This document shows, piece after piece, positions 6,518 to 7,702 of a stretch of 7,702 bases of DNA. Source of the stretch: an uncultured Bacteroidota bacterium. Lineage in GTDB: Bacteria; Bacteroidota; Bacteroidia; Bacteroidales; SZUA-534. Position 1 is the stretch's first letter, and each line of letters starts with the position of its first letter. The notes beneath the pieces were generated by a model. The model saw nothing but the letters and a program-made list of their open reading frames with translations. It made no database searches and was not told where the DNA came from. The position numbers and the translations under genes were made by a program. The stretch lies in the NCBI GenBank assembly GCA_937900725.1, contig CALCFP010000435.1, forward strand, positions 1 to 7,702. Reading direction: 5' to 3'.

Positions 6518-7036
6518 ATGAAAACATTGTATAGAAATTTGATGAATATCATTCGCAGGTTCAAGGTGGCATACCTGCTCAATTTACTTGGAACGGCAAC
6601 GGCTTTTTCAGCCTTTATGCTGATAATGATGCAGATACGTTACGAGCACCAGTTCGACAAGTGTCTTGACAAGTCGGAAAACATATACCGTCTTACAAGC
6701 AACGCCGAGTATCCGTTCAATATGGTTCTTCCACGTGGCATAATTGGCGACTTCGTGACATCGTCGCCGTTCATTGAGGCGGGAGGAGCGATTGCCGACT
6801 TCGACACGCGCTCGTATTTCGAGGTTGTCGGCACCGACGGCACCAAAGACATATTCAAGTTGCCTGTCATCATTGTCGAGCCAGGAGTGGCCGACGTGTT
6901 CTCATTCAAGATGCTGTCGGGTTCGGCCGACTGCCTTGCTTCGCCCGACAAGTGCATCATTCCTGCAAGCATCGCCCAGAAGATGTTGTTTCTATTTATA
7001 TTTTTGCTAGGAACGTTCCGTAAATCCGGGGCCTAG
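6518..7036 (+). CDS. MacB/FtsX-type ABC permease, truncated
   Basis: This is the N-terminal part of an inner-membrane permease with a MacB-like periplasmic core domain. After a basic start (MKTLYRNLMNIIRR), one membrane helix (about residues 17-40) leads into the periplasmic domain through YEHQFDKCLDKSENIYRLT, the family's usual post-helix signature. Family character continues to IIPASIAQKM (residue 156, base 6985). The last 16 residues (LFLFIFLLGTFRKSGA) are encoded in different, AT-rich DNA and end at a stop. Family members normally run to about 400 or more residues with three further helices, so this copy is broken or artificially joined. The ATG at 6518 is preferred to a GTG at 6470, which would add a basic tail read from intergenic DNA. 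It lies 116 bp after the adaptor gene. No ATPase subunit is in the window. Confidence 0.8.
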   Translation: MKTLYRNLMNIIRRFKVAYLLNLLGTATAFSAFMLIMMQIRYEHQFDKCLDKSENIYRLTSNAEYPFNMVLPRGIIGDFVTSSPFIEAGGAIADFDTRSYFEVVGTDGTKDIFKLPVIIVEPGVADVFSFKMLSGSADCLASPDKCIIPASIAQKMLFLFIFLLGTFRKSGA

Positions 7037-7037
7037 C
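7006..7037. repeat. Inverted repeat next to the junction
   Basis: GCTAGG (7006-7011) pairs with CCTAGC (7032-7037) across a 20-nt loop, and a perfect 10-bp palindrome GGAACGTTCC (7010-7019) overlaps its left arm. It starts about 20 bp inside the foreign segment. Its function is unknown; an end or recombination site of a mobile element is possible but unsupported by a second copy. Confidence 0.45.
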
Positions 7038-7084
7038 ATCAAACACATCCACGCTCCACACAAATATTTATATTTGATTCAGAG

Positions 7085-7174
7085 GCCACCACACAGATGG
7101 TGAAACACAGATAACTAAGGTTGCTAGTAACAACGGTAGCTATCAAAAGTGTTTTCTATGTGGTGGCTTTTTTT
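7085..7174 (+). ncRNA. Long hairpin with T-tract: structured leader or small RNA
   Basis: An 83-nt region folds into one rod: GCCACCACA (7085-7093) with TGTGGTGGC (7159-7167), AAACAC (7103-7108) with GTGTTT (7149-7154), GATA/CTA (7110-7117) with TAG/TATC (7137-7144), and GTTG (7120-7123) with CAAC (7131-7134), followed by seven T (7168-7174). The last part is a good intrinsic terminator, 45 bp before the next start codon. A competing hairpin, CACCA (7087-7091) with TGGTG (7098-7102), would take away the left arm of the terminator stem, as in an attenuator. It could instead be a free small RNA, or the terminator of a gene lost at the junction. No known RNA family was recognised. Confidence 0.6.
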
Positions 7175-7208
7175 ATATTCCTCCCTGGAAAACATTATGT
7201 TTAAACAA

Positions 7209-7214
7209 AAGGAG
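7209..7214 (+). promoter_or_regulatory. Strong Shine-Dalgarno (AAGGAG)
   Basis: AAGGAG sits five bases before the ATG at 7220. It fixes the start and contrasts with the core-block genes, which lack such sites. Confidence 0.85.
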
Positions 7215-7219
7215 AAAGT

Positions 7220-7582
7220 ATGGACAAAAATGATTTAAACAACATCAATGAAGAAAAAGATTGGCATTTCAGAGACAATTACAAAAGGAAAGAAGGCGAT
7301 AGCAAAAAAGGTCTTCACCCATGTTTAATTGTTGGAGAATCGCGCGATCAAAATGCGTTTGTTAACATCGGTTTAACTAAAAGCCCAAAAAGAGGGCACC
7401 ACAAAAACAAAGCAATACATAATCCTGAAGATTGGAATGAAACTTCCTATCTAAGAGATGACATACGCATTGATAACAAAGAAGATTTATCTGATGTTTT
7501 AAGCAACTTTAAGTTAGACCCAGATGATATTGATAAAATTTGGGATATTATTAACAAAAAAAGAGCTCCCTCTAGGCGGTAG
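7220..7582 (+). CDS. Small protein resembling PemK/MazF-type growth inhibitors
   Basis: This 120-residue, highly charged cytosolic protein is not firmly recognised. Its order of features resembles the PemK/MazF fold. A strand HPCLIVGES (about 34-42) is followed by AFVNIGLT (47-54), as in the family's RPxLVV...ViPLT core. SYLRDDIRID near residue 80 matches the later S-x-V-x-x-D-Q-I-x-T-V-D element, and a C-terminal helix DPDDIDKIWDIIN closes the protein. If correct, it would be an RNA-cleaving toxin or a regulator of that fold. The N-terminal 25 residues are charged and lack the usual family start. No protein antitoxin gene is visible on either side, but a structured RNA with a terminator lies just upstream. 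AT-rich codons and a strong Shine-Dalgarno set it apart from the core block. The gene call is sound; the family call is moderate. Confidence 0.6.
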   Translation: MDKNDLNNINEEKDWHFRDNYKRKEGDSKKGLHPCLIVGESRDQNAFVNIGLTKSPKRGHHKNKAIHNPEDWNETSYLRDDIRIDNKEDLSDVLSNFKLDPDDIDKIWDIINKKRAPSRR

Positions 7583-7614
7583 TCATTAGCTACCACGGGT
7601 GAACTCTTTTATAA
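7559..7614 (+). terminator. Intrinsic terminator overlapping the end of the small gene
   Basis: AAAAGAG (7559-7565) pairs with CTCTTTT (7604-7610). Inside, CC/GG pairs and an apical stem GGTAG (7578-7582) with CTACC (7590-7594), loop TCATTAG, complete a long hairpin that ends in TTTT. The stop codon of the small gene lies in the left arm of the apical stem. This ends the transcript as a compact single-gene unit. Confidence 0.75.
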
Positions 7615-7702
7615 TTTTAGCAAAATTTAATTTATTATCAACAAAATAAATGAAATATCTATAAATTGGTGTTAAAATTTACGCATTGTTAATGAAATAA
7701 AC

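Larger units (their letters stand above)
6986..7702. other. Segment of foreign character
   Basis: From the codon after 6985 the sequence turns AT-rich, loses resemblance to the permease family, and carries a gene with a strong Shine-Dalgarno and T-tract terminators, unlike the rest of the window. It could be the end of an inserted element, or unrelated DNA (Firmicutes-, phage- or plasmid-like) joined during assembly. No terminal inverted repeats, target duplication, integrase or tRNA are visible. The last 90 bases are AT-rich and hold no recognisable gene. Confidence 0.6.

Noticed and set aside
7040..7084. Sigma-70-type promoter (TATATT at 7069-7074) for the hairpin RNA
   Set aside because: No convincing -35 element is found at the proper spacing; AT-rich DNA makes chance matches likely.
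7115..7145. Integron attC-like site around GTTG...CAAC
   Set aside because: The GTTRRRY/RYYYAAC core boxes are not matched, and there is no second site or integrase.

Overview
The window looks like a fragment of a gut-type Bacteroidales (Bacteroides/Prevotella-like) genome with two discontinuities near its ends. Pointers to Bacteroidales are the protein families (NtrC-type regulator with a GAFTDA loop, DUF4143 ATPase, TolC/HlyD/MacB-like exporter), the absence of Shine-Dalgarno sequences before the core genes, and AT-rich intergenic DNA full of short 'TTTAGGATTT'-type repeats. This assignment comes from sequence character only; no database search was possible.

Core block, about 81-6985. Leftward genes: a sensor histidine kinase (start at 527, cut before its catalytic domains) overlaps by 11 bp the end of its sigma-54-dependent response regulator (1842-517). 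A leftward AAA+ ATPase of the DUF4143 type (3403-2063) follows, with 33-bp direct repeats in its upstream region. Rightward genes: an outer-membrane TolC-like protein (3794-5122), an HlyD-type periplasmic adaptor (5148-6401) and the start of a MacB/FtsX-type ABC permease (from 6518). These read as a tripartite export operon.

Regulation is the best-supported novelty. A 21-bp palindrome of the form AGTGTCAA-N5-TTGACACT occurs twice: about 60 bp upstream of the response regulator (1904-1924) and 54 bp upstream of a near-consensus sigma-54 promoter (3746-3761) for the export operon (3672-3692). The simplest model is that the kinase phosphorylates the regulator, which binds the palindromes, activates sigma-54 transcription of the exporter and controls its own gene. 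The DUF4143 ATPase lies between the two regulated units and looks like an unrelated insertion.

Ends. At about 6985 the permease reading frame stops resembling its family and runs into AT-rich DNA of different character, with a strong Shine-Dalgarno. That segment (about 6986-7702) carries an 83-nt hairpin ending in a T-tract, a small PemK/MazF-like protein (7220-7582) and a strong intrinsic terminator. At about 81-100 the kinase frame loses family resemblance and the opposite strand instead encodes a coiled-coil-like peptide. Each join could be a real insertion or rearrangement, or an assembly chimera.
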